A DNA stretch of 64,000 nt from CAVQCJ01 sp963771835 (GCA_963771835.1 CAVYVA010000002.1:310001-374000); one strand, 5' to 3'. Numbered from the stretch's first letter, positions 16,293 to 26,314 are shown. Translations and numbers: made by a program. Notes: generated from the letters alone by a model not told the origin.

Positions 16293-18909
16293 CTAGCCGA
16301 CCGGTGTCGGGCGCCCCTTGCGCCTTGGTGGCCCGGCGGCGCGGACGCGCGGCCGGCTTCGTGTCGGCCGGCTTCGTGTCGGCCGGCTTCGTGTCGGTCG
16401 GTCGCGCTCGGGTGCGGCCGCGGCCGACTTGGCCCGGGACCGGCGTGGACGTGCAGCGGTCGCCTTCCCGTCGGCGGGGCCGTCGGTCGATCCGTCGCCC
16501 GCACCGCCGTCGGCAGGTCGGTGCGCGACCGCCTTCGCGGCCCTGGCCACCCGCTCGACCCGGTCGACGTTCTCGCCCGAGTGCCGCAGCCCGGTCCGCG
16601 CCTCGACCGGCTCGAGGTGCACCTTCACCCCTCGGCCGTTGCAGTGCTCGCACGGCTCGGAGAAGGCCTCGAGCAGGCCTTGGCCGATCCGCTTGCGGGT
16701 CATCTGGACCAGGCCCAGCGAGGTCACCTCGGCGACCTGGTGCTTGGTGCGGTCGCGACCGAGGCACTCGGTGAGCCGGCGCAGCACCAGCTCCCGGTTC
16801 GACTCGAGCACCATGTCGATGAAGTCGATGACGATGATGCCGCCGATGTCGCGCAGCCGGAGCTGACGCACGATCTCCTCGGCCGCCTCCAGGTTGTTCC
16901 TGGTGACCGTCTCCTCGAGGTTGCCCGAGCCCTTGCCGACGAACTTGCCGGTGTTGACGTCGACCACGGTCATCGCCTCGGTGCGGTCGATGACCAGCGA
17001 GCCGCCGGACGGCAGCCAGACCTTGCGGTCCAGGCCCTTGGAGATCTGCTCGTCCACCCGGTACGCCGAGAAGACGTCCTCCTTGGCGACGTACTTCTCC
17101 ACCCGGTCGAGCAGGTCGGGGGCGACGTGGCCGACATAGGACTGGACGGTGTCCCAGGCCGAGTCGCCGGAGACCACGAGCCGCTCGAAGTCCTCGTTGA
17201 AGAGGTCGCGGATCACCCGGACGGTGAGGTCCGGCTCGGAGGACAGCAGCTCGGGTGCGGTGGCGGTCCTGGCCTTCTTCTCGATGTCCTCCCACTGCGC
17301 CTGCAGCCGGGCGACGTCGTGCGTCAGCTGTTCCTCCGTCGCGCCCTCCGCAGCGGTGCGGACGATCACCCCGGCGTCGTCCGGGACGACCTTCTTCAGG
17401 ATCGCCTTGAGCCGGCTGCGCTCCTTGTCCGGCAGCTTGCGGCTGATCCCGCTCATCGAGCCGTCGGGGACGTACACGAGGAAGCGTCCGGCGAGGGAGA
17501 TGTTGCTGGTCAGGCGGGAACCCTTGTGACCCATCGGGTCCTTGGTCACCTGCGTCAGCACCGAGTCGCCGGACTTGAGCACGTGCTCGATCCGCTTGGG
17601 CTGCCCGTCCAGGGCGGCTGCGTCCCAGTTCACCTCGCCCGCGTAGAGCACCGCGTTGCGGCCGCGGCCGATGTCGACGAACGCGGCCTCCATGCTCGGC
17701 AGGACGTTCTGGACCTTGCCGAGGTACACGTTGCCGACCATCGTCGACGACGAGGCGCTGGCCACGTAGTGCTCGACGAGCACGTCGTCCTCGAGGACGG
17801 CGATCTGGGTGAGGTCGGCACGCTGCCGGACCACCATGACCCGGCGCACCGACTCGCGACGGGCGAGGAACTCGGCCTCGGACAGGATCGGCGGACGTCG
17901 GCGCCCGGCGTCGCGCCCCTCCCGGCGGCGCTGCTTCTTGGCCTCGAGCCGGGTGGAGCCGCGCATCGCGGTCACCTCGCCGGACCCGGATCCGGACCCG
18001 GATCCGGACCCGGACTTGGTACGGGTCCGTGGCTCGCGGACGTGCACGACGGCGTTGTCGTCGTCGCCGCTCGCGTCCGCGTCCGAACCCTTGCGGCGGC
18101 GCCGGCGCCGGCGCCGGGTTCCCGCGGAGCCTTCCTCCTCGGAGTCGGATCCGTCGGTGCCGTCGGTGCCCTCGCCGGTCGCGTCGCCGGCCTCGTCGCC
18201 GTCGGACCCGGCGGACCCGCGGGACTTCGCGTCCTGCGTCCGGGCGCCGTCCTGGGCGCCGTCGTCGGTGTCGGCCCCGCCGTCCTGGTCGGTCCCGGTG
18301 CGGCGCCTGCGGCCGCGTCCGCCCCGGCGCCGCCGGCGCCGCCGAGCGGCGTCGCCGCTCTCGCCGGGCTCGGCGTTGTCGTCGCGCTCGTTCCCGTCTG
18401 AGCCCTCGCTGCCCTGGTCGTCGTCGGAGACCCGGTCGACGTCGTCGAGGTCGTCGCTGTGCTCGCCGGCGTCCGGGGCCGGCGCTGCGGCCTTCTTCCG
18501 GCGGCCGCCGGAAGGCGGCTCGGGTGCCTGGAACAGCACGGCGGGGGCGGCAGCGGCCTTGCGGCGCCGGGCCGGGGCCTTCGCGGTCCCGTCGGTGCCG
18601 TCGCTGGTGGCGGCGGTCGGCTCTGCTGCCGGAGCCGCCGCGGCCGACGGAGCCGCCGCAGCCGAGGGAGCCGCCTTCTTGGAGCGCTGCCTGGTCGTCT
18701 TGGCCGCAGCCTTGGTCGGGGTCGCCTTCGCCGCGGCGCCGGCCGGCTCGGGTTCGGCTCGTGGTCGTTGTCCTGGTGGATGGGGTGGGCGGGCCGGCCG
18801 GTCGGGCCGCGGCCCGGCGTCGGCGGGGCGTCCCGGTCGTCGCGGACGCGGCCGCGGAGCCGCCCTCGGCCGGCGTGCCTTCGCCGGTGGTGTTCTCGCT
18901 GTCGAGCAT
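16293..18909 (-). CDS. rne: ribonuclease E/G (frame changes near both ends)
   Basis: Endonuclease that starts mRNA decay and processes rRNA. The true start is ATG 18909 (MLDSENTTGEG). The frame changes near 18750 and the remaining body is intact: a long Ala/Lys/acidic disordered region (about 1-370), an S1 domain (VGNVYLGKVQNVLPSMEAAF), the catalytic DNase I-like part with VIDRTEAMTVVDVNTGKF and GIIVIDFIDM, and the Zn-link CEHCNGRG. Near 16400 codon bias argues for a second change into DTKPADTKPA repeats, in which case the stop would fall at 16249, inside the riboswitch. I give the first-frame stop, 16293. Confidence 0.88.
16351..16395 (-). repeat. 15-bp tandem repeat at the rne 3' end
   Basis: Three perfect 15-bp units (plus strand GGCCGGCTTCGTGTC). 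In one frame they encode DTKPA repeated with G or C in every third codon position; in the frame used by the upstream domain they give RPTRS with poor codon bias. This difference is the main evidence for a frame change in the RNase E tail. Confidence 0.8.
17981..18015 (-). repeat. 12-bp tandem repeat inside rne encoding Ser-Gly
   Basis: Almost three copies of a 12-bp unit (CGGACCCGGATC) encode a Ser-Gly dipeptide linker in the disordered N-terminal arm of RNase E, just before the S1-bearing core. Likely length-variable between strains. Confidence 0.75.
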
Positions 18910-19026
18910 CGGTGCAGTCCTACTCCGCCCTCCGGGCGCCCTGGCGAGCCTGGGCACCGCACGGAGGTGCTGGTCGTGCGGCCCACCCGTGGGCGGGCCG
19001 AAGTTCGTGGGGTGCCGGCCGGCGGT

Positions 19027-19788
19027 CTAGGCCCGGTCGGGCACCAGTGGGTCTGACACGTCACCCGCAACTGCGTCGAGCGGCCCCTGCGCCAGCCGGG
19101 TCACCTGGGGTGGGATCGGCGGCGCTAGGTCGGCCACCTGACGCAGCGCCTCGAGGACGTCATCAGGGCGGACAGCCGGCGTGTGGTGCCGGACGACCAG
19201 TCGAAGTATCGCACACGGGCCGGCGGCCGGACCCGCGCCGCCCTCGACACGCCCGGGCCGGACGACCAGGGAGACGACCGGCTCACGGGCGTCGAACCGG
19301 CGCATCCCGTTCTTGGTGAGCCGCTCGATCTCGACCCGTCCGGACGCCAGGAAGGCGTCCGCCGCGTCCCGGGCGGCGTCGACCGACACCCCGTCCAGCC
19401 GGATCTCGTACACCGACGCCTCCAGCCGGTCGACCAGCGAGGTGCCGGTCGCGGCCTGGACCACCTCGAGGACGTCCAGTCCCGGCGGGAGCGACTCGTC
19501 CAGGACCGCCCGCACCCAGGCCGGGTCGCGCACCTCGACCAGCCCGATCTCCACGTACTCCGCCTCGCTGGCCACCCCCGTCGGCGCAGCGTTGGCGTAG
19601 GAGATCTTGGGGTGCGGGGAGAACCCCGCGCTGTACGCCATCGGGACGCCGGCCCGACGCAGGGCCCGCTCGAACGCGCGCTGGAAGTCGCGGTGCGAGG
19701 AGAAGCGCAGGCGGCCGCGCTTGGCGTACCGCAGCCGCAGCCGCTGGACCGCAGGTGGCGGCGGCGGCCCGTCGGGGGTCCTGGCCAC
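19027..19788 (-). CDS. DUF2344 / TIGR03936 radical-SAM-linked protein
   Basis: 253-aa protein starting at GTG 19788 (VARTPDGPPPP). The domain opens with LRLRYAKRGRLRFSSHRDF and continues FERALRRAGVPMAYSAGFSPHPKISYANA, the hallmark of TIGR03936. In many bacteria this domain is fused to, or follows, the TIGR03960 radical SAM protein, as it does here with only a HIT gene between. Function is not established; a role in RNA modification has been guessed from the neighbourhood of rne and rplU. Confidence 0.9.
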   Translation of the reverse strand: MARTPDGPPPPPAVQRLRLRYAKRGRLRFSSHRDFQRAFERALRRAGVPMAYSAGFSPHPKISYANAAPTGVASEAEYVEIGLVEVRDPAWVRAVLDESLPPGLDVLEVVQAATGTSLVDRLEASVYEIRLDGVSVDAARDAADAFLASGRVEIERLTKNGMRRFDAREPVVSLVVRPGRVEGGAGPAAGPCAILRLVVRHHTPAVRPDDVLEALRQVADLAPPIPPQVTRLAQGPLDAVAGDVSDPLVPDRA

Positions 19789-19789
19789 G

Positions 19790-20355
19790 TCAGTCCCCCG
19801 CTGCCCCCGCTGCCCCGGCCGCGGCGGACTGCTGCCAGCGCGGCCGCGACCCAGGTCAGCGCGGCCTCCTTCTCGGCCGGGGGCAGCGGCGGCAGGACGT
19901 CGAGCCAGACCGGCAGCATCGAGCCGCGCAGCTGCAGCTGTCCCAGCGGGCGCGGGAAGAACCACAGGTGGAAGTGCCCCGAGCCGTCGCCCCAGCGGGC
20001 CACGTGGATGCGGGCCACGTCGGGCAGCGTGAGCATGGCCCGCTCGATCCGTGCGGTCAGCGGACCCGAGCTCGGCCAGCAGCTCGGGCGGGAGGTCGGC
20101 GAACGAGTCGTAGTGGCCGCGCGGCTCGAGCAGCACGATCCCGGCGATCGGGCCCGGCTCGCCGTAGCCGCGAAGCCGCCAGTGCTCGTCCGTCCAGATG
20201 TAGTCGGAGTCGTCCCCGACGCAGACCCGGCAGTCCTCGGCGCGGACGTGCTGGCGCTCCGGCTCCGGCACCTGGCGCGGGAGGAGCTGCTTGACCCGCA
20301 CGTCGCCCTCGAACGGGAACCAGGGGTCGGCGACCAGCTCCGCCAGGGTGGTCAC
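19790..20355 (-). CDS. HIT-like / GalT-like protein (frame changes)
   Basis: Starts at GTG 20355, overlapping the radical SAM stop by 4 bp, and reads WFPFEGDVRVKQLLP, CRVCVGDDSDYIWTDEHWRL and GIVLLEPRGHYDSFADLP. After a change near 20060 it continues RIHVARWGDGSGHFHLWFFPRPLGQLQLRGSMLP. The GHFHLW segment and a CxxC near the start suggest a HIT-superfamily fold. A second small change near 19830 would end it at a TGA beside the DUF2344 start. Actinobacteria commonly keep a gene of this type between the two radical-SAM-linked genes; substrate unknown. Confidence 0.65.
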
Positions 20356-22295
20356 GCGGAGCCGCCGACGGCGGTCAGCGGCAGCAGCTTCACGCCGGTG
20401 GGCCCGACCTGGATCTGGGTGTCCAGCTGCGGGCAGACGCCGCAGTCGAAGCACGGCGTCCAGCGGCAGTCGTCCACCTCGACCGCCTCCGGGCCGGCGA
20501 CCGCGTCCTGCCAGTCCTCCCAGAGCCAGTCCTTGTCCAGGCCGCTGTCGATGTGGTCCCAGGGCAGGACCTCGCTCTGCTCGCGCTCGCGGGTGGTGTA
20601 CCAGGCGACGTCGACCCCGGTGCCGGCGAGGCCGCGGTCGGCGGCGGACATCCAGCGGTCGAACGAGAAGTGCTCGCTCCAGCCGTCGAACCGGGCGCCG
20701 TCCTCCCACGCGGCCCGCACCACCGCGGCGACGCGGCGGTCGCCCCGCGAGAGCAGCCCTTCGATCGTGCCCGGCCGGCCGTCGTGGTAGCGGAAACCGA
20801 TCGCGCGGCCGACCTCGCGGTCGCCGCGGATCGCGTCGCGGAGCTTGGCCAGCCGCGCGTCGGTGCCCTCGTGGTCGAGCTGGGCGGCCCACTGGAACGG
20901 GGTGTGCGGCTTGGGCACGAAGCCGCCGATCGACACCGTGCAGCGGATGTCCCGGCTGCCGGTGACCTTGCGCCCCGTGCGGATCACCTCGCGAGCGAGG
21001 TCGGCGATCTGCAGGACGTCCTCGTCGGTCTCGGTCGGCAGACCGCACATGAAGTACAGCTTCACCTGGCGCCAGCCGGCGCCGTACGCGGCGGTGACCG
21101 TGCGGATCAGGTCCTCCTCGGTGACCATCTTGTTGATCACCTTGCGCAGCCGCTCCGAACCGCCCTCGGGCGCGAACGTGAGCCCCGAGCGGCGGCCGTT
21201 GCGGGACAGCTCGTTGGCCAGGTCGATGTTGAACGCGTCGACGCGGGTGGACGGGAGCGACAGCCCCACGTTCGTACCCTCGTAGCGGTCGGCGAGGCCC
21301 TTGGCGATGTCCGCGATCTCGGAGTGGTCCGCGCTCGACAACGACAGCAGCCCGACCTCCTCGAAGCCGGTCGCGGCCAGCGAGTGGTCGACCATCTCGG
21401 CGATGCCGGTGATCGAGCGCTCACGGACCGGACGGGTGATCATCCCGGCCTGGCAGAACCGGCAGCCGCGGGTGCAGCCGCGGAAGATCTCGACGCTGGC
21501 GCGCTCGTGCACGGTCTCCGCGAGCGGCACCAGGGGCGTGCGCGGGTAGGGCCACTGGTCCAGGTCCATCACCGTGTGCTTGGCGACCCGCCAGGGCACG
21601 CCGGCGCGGTTCGGTGCGACCCGGCGGATGCGGCCGTCCGGCAGGTAGTCGACGTCGTAGAACGCCGGGACGTACACCGTGCCGGTGCGCGCCAGGCGCA
21701 GCAGGAGCTCCTCGCGCCCGCCCGGCGCACCCTCGTCCTTCCAGGCGCGGACGATGTCGCTGATCCGCAGCACAGCCTGCTCGCCGTCACCGACGACCGC
21801 CGCGTCGATGAACTCGGCGACCGGCTCCGGGTTGAACGCGGCGTGCCCGCCGGCCACGACGACCGGGTGCGCCTCGGTCCGGTCGGCGGCGCTGAGCGGG
21901 ATCCCGGCGAGGTCGAGCGCGGTGAGCAGGTTCGTGTAGCCGAGCTCGGTCGCGAAGCTGACCCCGAGCAGGTCGAAGGCGGCGACCGGGCGGTGCCCGT
22001 CCACGGTGAACTGCGGGACCCCGTGCGTCCGCATGAGCGCCTCGAGGTCCGGCCAGACGCTGTACGTGCGCTCGGCCAGCACTCCGTCGCGCTCGTTGAG
22101 GACCTCGTACAGGATCTGCAGCCCCTGGTTCGGCAGCCCCACCTCGTACGCGTCGGGGTACATGAGCGCCCACCGGACCTGGCACGCGTCCCAGTCCTTC
22201 GTGCGGGCGTTGAGCTCACCGCCGACGTACTGGATCGGCTTGCGGACCAGCGGCAGCAGCGCCTCCAGCCGCCCGAAGACCGACTCCACTGGCAT
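20352..22295 (-). CDS. TIGR03960 family B12-binding/radical SAM protein
   Basis: 647-aa protein with a cobalamin-binding-like N-terminal domain (GVSFATELGYTNLLTALDLAGIPL), the [4Fe-4S] motif CTRGCRFCQAG near residue 275, and a typical radical SAM barrel (SLPSTRVDAF, LTFAPEGGSERLRKVINK, KLYFMCGLPTETDEDV). The C-terminus holds more cysteines (CRWTPCFDCGVCPQ). These proteins almost always stand next to DUF2344 and rne/rng, as here. The reaction is unknown. Confidence 0.93.
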   Translation of the reverse strand: MPVESVFGRLEALLPLVRKPIQYVGGELNARTKDWDACQVRWALMYPDAYEVGLPNQGLQILYEVLNERDGVLAERTYSVWPDLEALMRTHGVPQFTVDGHRPVAAFDLLGVSFATELGYTNLLTALDLAGIPLSAADRTEAHPVVVAGGHAAFNPEPVAEFIDAAVVGDGEQAVLRISDIVRAWKDEGAPGGREELLLRLARTGTVYVPAFYDVDYLPDGRIRRVAPNRAGVPWRVAKHTVMDLDQWPYPRTPLVPLAETVHERASVEIFRGCTRGCRFCQAGMITRPVRERSITGIAEMVDHSLAATGFEEVGLLSLSSADHSEIADIAKGLADRYEGTNVGLSLPSTRVDAFNIDLANELSRNGRRSGLTFAPEGGSERLRKVINKMVTEEDLIRTVTAAYGAGWRQVKLYFMCGLPTETDEDVLQIADLAREVIRTGRKVTGSRDIRCTVSIGGFVPKPHTPFQWAAQLDHEGTDARLAKLRDAIRGDREVGRAIGFRYHDGRPGTIEGLLSRGDRRVAAVVRAAWEDGARFDGWSEHFSFDRWMSAADRGLAGTGVDVAWYTTREREQSEVLPWDHIDSGLDKDWLWEDWQDAVAGPEAVEVDDCRWTPCFDCGVCPQLDTQIQVGPTGVKLLPLTAVGGSA

Positions 22296-22331
22296 CCGTC
22301 GACCCTACCCCGCCGCCCCCGCCCTCCCCAT

Positions 22332-22392
22332 CCCCGCGATCTTGAGATGCAGGTGCGACACGGCGTGTCGCCCCTGATCTCTCAGAGCGCAC
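22332..22392. repeat. palindromic repeat element, copy 1
   Basis: Begins CCCGCGATCTTGAGA and has a perfect inner palindrome, GCGACAC-GGC-GTGTCGC (22355-22371), ending in TGATCTCTCAGAGCGC. It shares both outer arm and core with the element at 22759. It stands 37 bp upstream of the radical SAM gene start. The right outer arm is degenerate. Confidence 0.75.
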
Positions 22393-22456
22393 CGGGATGC
22401 ACAGGTTCGAGGTGGGACGTTGTCCAGGGCCTCACGCGAGGTGAGGGTCGCGATCC

Positions 22457-22745
22457 ATGACCGGACGCGACCGCGCACTCTGCAGCGCGCTCGACCTTGC
22501 TCGGGACCAGGCGGACCTCATCTCGCGCAGACACGCTCTCGGCGCGGGGATGACCCCGGCCGCCGTCGACTGGCTGCTCAGGCAGGGCAGGTGGGCTGCC
22601 TTGCTAGCGGTGTCTACACCGTGCGCGCCGCCCTGTACGGACGAGTCTGGACCGAGCTGTCGTTCGTCATGCGCCTGCAGGCAGCGCTCTTGGCCCACGG
22701 CCCCGGCTGTGTCGCGGTGATGGAGACGGCCAGTCAGCGTCCTGC
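22457..22745 (+). pseudogene. AbiEi-type antitoxin / DUF559-type fragment
   Basis: The first 50 residues match the helix-turn-helix domain found in AbiEi family antitoxins and related DUF559 proteins (DLISRRHALGAGMTPAAVDWLLRQGRW). A frame change near 22610 is needed to reach GVYTVRAAL and LQAALLAHGPGCVAVMETAS, and the sequence then runs out where the family would continue with a conserved ARLHG block. About 90 of 280-300 residues remain. No toxin partner is present. The fragment lies between two copies of a palindromic repeat and looks like a decayed remnant. Confidence 0.6.
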
Positions 22746-22758
22746 GCACCCACCTGGG

Positions 22759-22825
22759 CCCGCGATCTTGAGACATCCAGAGGCGACACGCCGTTGCGGT
22801 CTCTGAATCTCTCAAGATCGCGGGG
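22759..22825. repeat. palindromic repeat element, copy 2
   Basis: Outer arms CGCGATCTTGAGA (22761-22773) and TCTCAAGATCGCG (22810-22822) are perfect inverted repeats. Between them an inner GCGACACGCCG matches copy 1. It ends right before the rodA stop, so it may also serve as the terminator of the mreB-rodA run. Confidence 0.8.
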
Positions 22826-22826
22826 G

Positions 22827-24020
22827 TTAGGCGTAGCGGCGCATGTGGACGTTCTGGAGGAGGCCCACGGCCATCATGGTCACGAACATGGAGGTGCCCC
22901 CGTACGAGACGAGCGGCAACGGCACCCCGGTGACCGGCATGATGCCCAGGGCCATCCCGATGTTCTCGAACGCCTGGAACGTGAACCAGCAGACGATGCC
23001 GGTGGCCACGAGGGTGCCGAACAGGTCCTCTGCCCGGACCGCGATCCGCATGCCGCGCCACAGCACCACTCCGAGCAGCACGATGAGCAGGCCGGCACCG
23101 ATGAAGCCGAGCTCCTCGCCCGCGACGGTGAACACGAAGTCGGTCTGCTGCTCCGGCACGAACTTGCCGTTCGTCTGCGTGCCGTGGAACAGCCCCTTGC
23201 CGAACCATCCGCCGGAGCCGATCGCGATCCGTGCCTGCTTGACGTTGTAGCCGGCGCCCTGCGGGTCTCGGGCGGGGTCGGCGAACGCCGCGAACCGGTC
23301 GAGCTGGTACTGAGCCAGCACCCCGAGCCGCACGGCGGCGAACGCCCCGAGCGCGCCCAGCGCGATCAGCGCGGCGATCCACCGGGTCGGCGTGTTCGCG
23401 ACCGCGAGGACGCCCAGGATGATGACGCCGATGACGATGGTCGTGCCCAGGTCGGGCTGCAGCATGATCAGCGTGACCGGGACCAGCGCCACCCCCAGGG
23501 CAAGAGCGACGTCGGAGAGCCGTGGTTCGACCTCGGCGTCCCGGCGTTCGGCCAGCAGCATCGGCAGCGCGACGCACAGCGCGACTTTGGCGAACTCCGA
23601 CGGTTGGATCGAGAAACCCGCCGGGAGCAGGATCCACGAGTGCGAGCCGTTGATGGTCTTGCCGATCCCGGGCGTCAGCACCGCCATCAGGCCGAGGACG
23701 GACAGCACGTACACCACCGGCGCGTAGGCCCGCAGCGAGCGGTAGTCGAACAGCGCGGTCATCGCGCCGAGGATCAGCCCGAGCGTGATGTTGATGAGGT
23801 GCTTGCGCAAGAACGCGTTCGGGTCCAGCCCGTCGTCGATCTGCCGTTGCTTGGTCGCCGACCAGACCAGCAGCGTTCCCATCACCAGCAGGCCGCCGAC
23901 GGCGATCAGCAGCACCCAGTCGAGCCTGCGCAGCACCGAGTCGCGGTCCACGACCCGCGAGCCGAACGACCGCCGCGGCGGGTTGTACGTGGAGGCGCTC
24001 GCGCGCAGCCCGGACGTCAT
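22827..24020 (-). CDS. rodA: peptidoglycan glycosyltransferase RodA
   Basis: SEDS-family polymerase of the elongasome, working with PBP2. 397 aa with about ten helices; conserved pieces include NGSHSWILLPAGFSIQPSEFAKVAL, MLQPDLGTTIVIGVIILG, and the C-terminal FQAFENIGMALGIMPVTGVPLPLVSYGGTS, the SEDS signature. Its start overlaps the PBP2 stop by 4 bp. FtsW is less likely because of the mre context. Some actinobacterial rods or hyphae use this set for polar or spore wall growth. Confidence 0.95.
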   Translation of the reverse strand: MTSGLRASASTYNPPRRSFGSRVVDRDSVLRRLDWVLLIAVGGLLVMGTLLVWSATKQRQIDDGLDPNAFLRKHLINITLGLILGAMTALFDYRSLRAYAPVVYVLSVLGLMAVLTPGIGKTINGSHSWILLPAGFSIQPSEFAKVALCVALPMLLAERRDAEVEPRLSDVALALGVALVPVTLIMLQPDLGTTIVIGVIILGVLAVANTPTRWIAALIALGALGAFAAVRLGVLAQYQLDRFAAFADPARDPQGAGYNVKQARIAIGSGGWFGKGLFHGTQTNGKFVPEQQTDFVFTVAGEELGFIGAGLLIVLLGVVLWRGMRIAVRAEDLFGTLVATGIVCWFTFQAFENIGMALGIMPVTGVPLPLVSYGGTSMFVTMMAVGLLQNVHMRRYA

Positions 24021-26314
24021 GGCCCGCCCGCCTGCTGGCGGCCGCGCTCGGGCGAGGGGTACACCGCGACCGGGGCCGGCAGGGCGGCGGGCGTCCCGGA
24101 GCCGCCGGTCCCGGACGCCGGCGACGCGGGAGCGACCGGCTGCTGCGTGGCCGTGACCTTCGGCAGCACCGAGCCGGGCGGCAGGATCCGGCCGTCCTGC
24201 GTGGTGACCGGAAGCTTGACCGGCAGGACGCCGTTGGGCAGCACCGAGGTCTTCGGGTCGACGGTCAGGCCGTGCACGCCGAACAGCTGTCGGTACACCG
24301 CCTTGACCGAGTCGGCGGACGTGGTGGAGCCGAAGCCGCCCTGGCTGACCATCATCACGACGGCGTACTGCGGCTTGTTCGCCGGTGCGTACGTGGCGAA
24401 CCAGGACGTGGTCTGCTTGCCGGCGACCTCGGCCGTACCGGTCTTCGCGGCGATCGGGATCTGGTTGAGCGGCCAGTCCTTGAACTGGTTGTCGGCGGTG
24501 CCCTTGACCGTCACCTGGCTGAGCGCGTGCTGCAGGAACGCCAGCGTGCCCTTGGCCACCGGGAGCCGGCCCTCGGCGACCGGCTTGATCTGCTCGACGA
24601 CCTGGCCCGTCGGCGACAGCACGGCCTTGCCCAGCTGCGGCGTCCAGAGGGTGCCGCCGTTGGCGATCGCGGCGTACACCTGGGCCATCTTCAGCGGCGT
24701 GGTGAGCGTGTCGCCCTGCCCGATGATGAAGTTGACCGCGTCACCGGGCAGGTACACCGAGCCGGACGGCGCGCAGTTGTCGACCGCGTAGGCCTTGAGC
24801 AGCGCTGCGCGGGCCGGGTCGGTCTTCGCGACCTCGGGGTAGCCGCTCTTGGCCCGACGGCAGTACTCGGCCCGGTTGGTCTTCCAGGTGTTGATCCGGT
24901 CCTGCCGGGTGAGGATGCTGCCGGACGACTCCCCCGGCAGGTCGATGCCGGTCTTCTTGCCGAACCCCCAGGCGAGCGCGGCGTTGATGAAGATGTCCTT
25001 CGGGTGCACCGGGTGGGCGCCGCCGTCGCGCACCCACTCGGCGTTGGCCACGCCGTAGAAGACCGTGTCGCACGACACCTCGATCGCTCGCTCCAGGTTG
25101 ATCGGCCCGTAGCTCTTGCTCTCGGAGTTGGTGAACTTGCGACCGCCGATCGTGAGGTTCGACGGGCACGGGTACGGCCCGGCCTGCGTGTACCGACCGC
25201 TCTGCAGCATCGCCGTCGACGAGACCACCTTGAACGTCGAGCCGGGGGCGAAGCCGCCCTGGAACGCGCGGGAGACCAGCGGCTGCCCGGACGACTTCGA
25301 CGTCAGCGCGCCGAACTCCTTGGTCGTGATGCCGCCGACCCAGATCGACGGGTCGTACGTCGGCAGGCTCGCCATCGCGATCACGTGCCCGTTGCGCACG
25401 TCGATCACGACGCCGGCGGCGGAGTCGGCCTTGAGCGGCTTGCCGGTCTGCGGGTCGGTCTGGCCGCGGGCGCGCTGCACGGCGGCGGCGAGCTGCTGCT
25501 CGAGCACCGCCTGGACCCGCGCGTCGATGTTCGTCACCAGGTTGTCCCCGGCCTGCGCCGGAGTCTCGCCCACGGTGCCGGTGACATTGCCGGCCCGGTC
25601 GACCGCGAGCTTCTTGATCCCGTTGACGCCGCGCAGCACCGAGTCGTACTCGGCCTCCAGGCCGTTGCGGCCGACGAGGTCGCTCAGGTACAGGGGGTTC
25701 TTGCTGTGGGCGGACTGGTCGAGCTCGTCCTGGGTCACCGGGCCGACGTAGCCGAGCTCGTGCGCGGCGTTGGCGCGGTACGGCTGCGGGTACTCGCGCT
25801 CGGACTCCAGCTCGGCGGCCACGCCCGGGTAGTCCTCGGCTCGCTCCAGGATCGACAGCGCCAGCTGCTGGGTGACGTCCTTGGCCACCGGGATCGGCTG
25901 GACCGGCGTGCCGCTCCAGCACACGTACGGCTTGGAGATGACCTTCCCGGTGTCGTCCTTCGTGCCGCACAGGGTGATCTTGTCGGTCAGGGCCTCCGGC
26001 GTGGTCTTGAGCGCGCGGGCCAGCCTGGCGACGATGGCGACCCGTTCGGCCTTCTTGACCTGGTCCAGCACGCTGCGGTTCACGGTGATGACCAGCGTGG
26101 TCTTGTTCCGGACCAGCTGGCGGCCCATGTCGTCCAGGATCTGGCCCCGGACCGCCTCGGTCACGACCTCGCGGGTGAAGTTCTTGGTGGCCGCCGTGCG
26201 GTACTCGTCGCCGGACACGATCTGCAGGAACCACAGCCGGCCGACCAGCGTGAGCAGCAGCGAGACGACCAGCACCTGCAGGACGGTCAGGCGCAGACGC
26301 GATCGGTCGCTCAC
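24017..26314 (-). CDS. mrdA: penicillin-binding protein 2 (class B)
   Basis: Transpeptidase of lateral or spore wall synthesis, partner of RodA. GTG 26314 follows an AGGAG site by 8 bases. A single N-terminal helix (LTVLQVLVVSLLLTLVGRLWFLQ) leads to the dimerisation domain and then the transpeptidase: SxxK in GSTFKVVSS (about residue 400), SxN-like SCD (about 450), and KTG in AAKTGTAEVAG (about 625). A Pro/Ser/Thr-rich tail ends the protein. 765 aa, usual for actinobacterial MrdA. Confidence 0.95.
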   Translation of the reverse strand: MSDRSRLRLTVLQVLVVSLLLTLVGRLWFLQIVSGDEYRTAATKNFTREVVTEAVRGQILDDMGRQLVRNKTTLVITVNRSVLDQVKKAERVAIVARLARALKTTPEALTDKITLCGTKDDTGKVISKPYVCWSGTPVQPIPVAKDVTQQLALSILERAEDYPGVAAELESEREYPQPYRANAAHELGYVGPVTQDELDQSAHSKNPLYLSDLVGRNGLEAEYDSVLRGVNGIKKLAVDRAGNVTGTVGETPAQAGDNLVTNIDARVQAVLEQQLAAAVQRARGQTDPQTGKPLKADSAAGVVIDVRNGHVIAMASLPTYDPSIWVGGITTKEFGALTSKSSGQPLVSRAFQGGFAPGSTFKVVSSTAMLQSGRYTQAGPYPCPSNLTIGGRKFTNSESKSYGPINLERAIEVSCDTVFYGVANAEWVRDGGAHPVHPKDIFINAALAWGFGKKTGIDLPGESSGSILTRQDRINTWKTNRAEYCRRAKSGYPEVAKTDPARAALLKAYAVDNCAPSGSVYLPGDAVNFIIGQGDTLTTPLKMAQVYAAIANGGTLWTPQLGKAVLSPTGQVVEQIKPVAEGRLPVAKGTLAFLQHALSQVTVKGTADNQFKDWPLNQIPIAAKTGTAEVAGKQTTSWFATYAPANKPQYAVVMMVSQGGFGSTTSADSVKAVYRQLFGVHGLTVDPKTSVLPNGVLPVKLPVTTQDGRILPPGSVLPKVTATQQPVAPASPASGTGGSGTPAALPAPVAVYPSPERGRQQAGGP

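Noticed and set aside
18910..19070. Upstream extension of the RNase E frame to 19070
   Set aside because: It gives a Cys/Trp/Arg-rich sequence with poor bias; MLDSENTTGEG at 18909 in the other frame is the better start.
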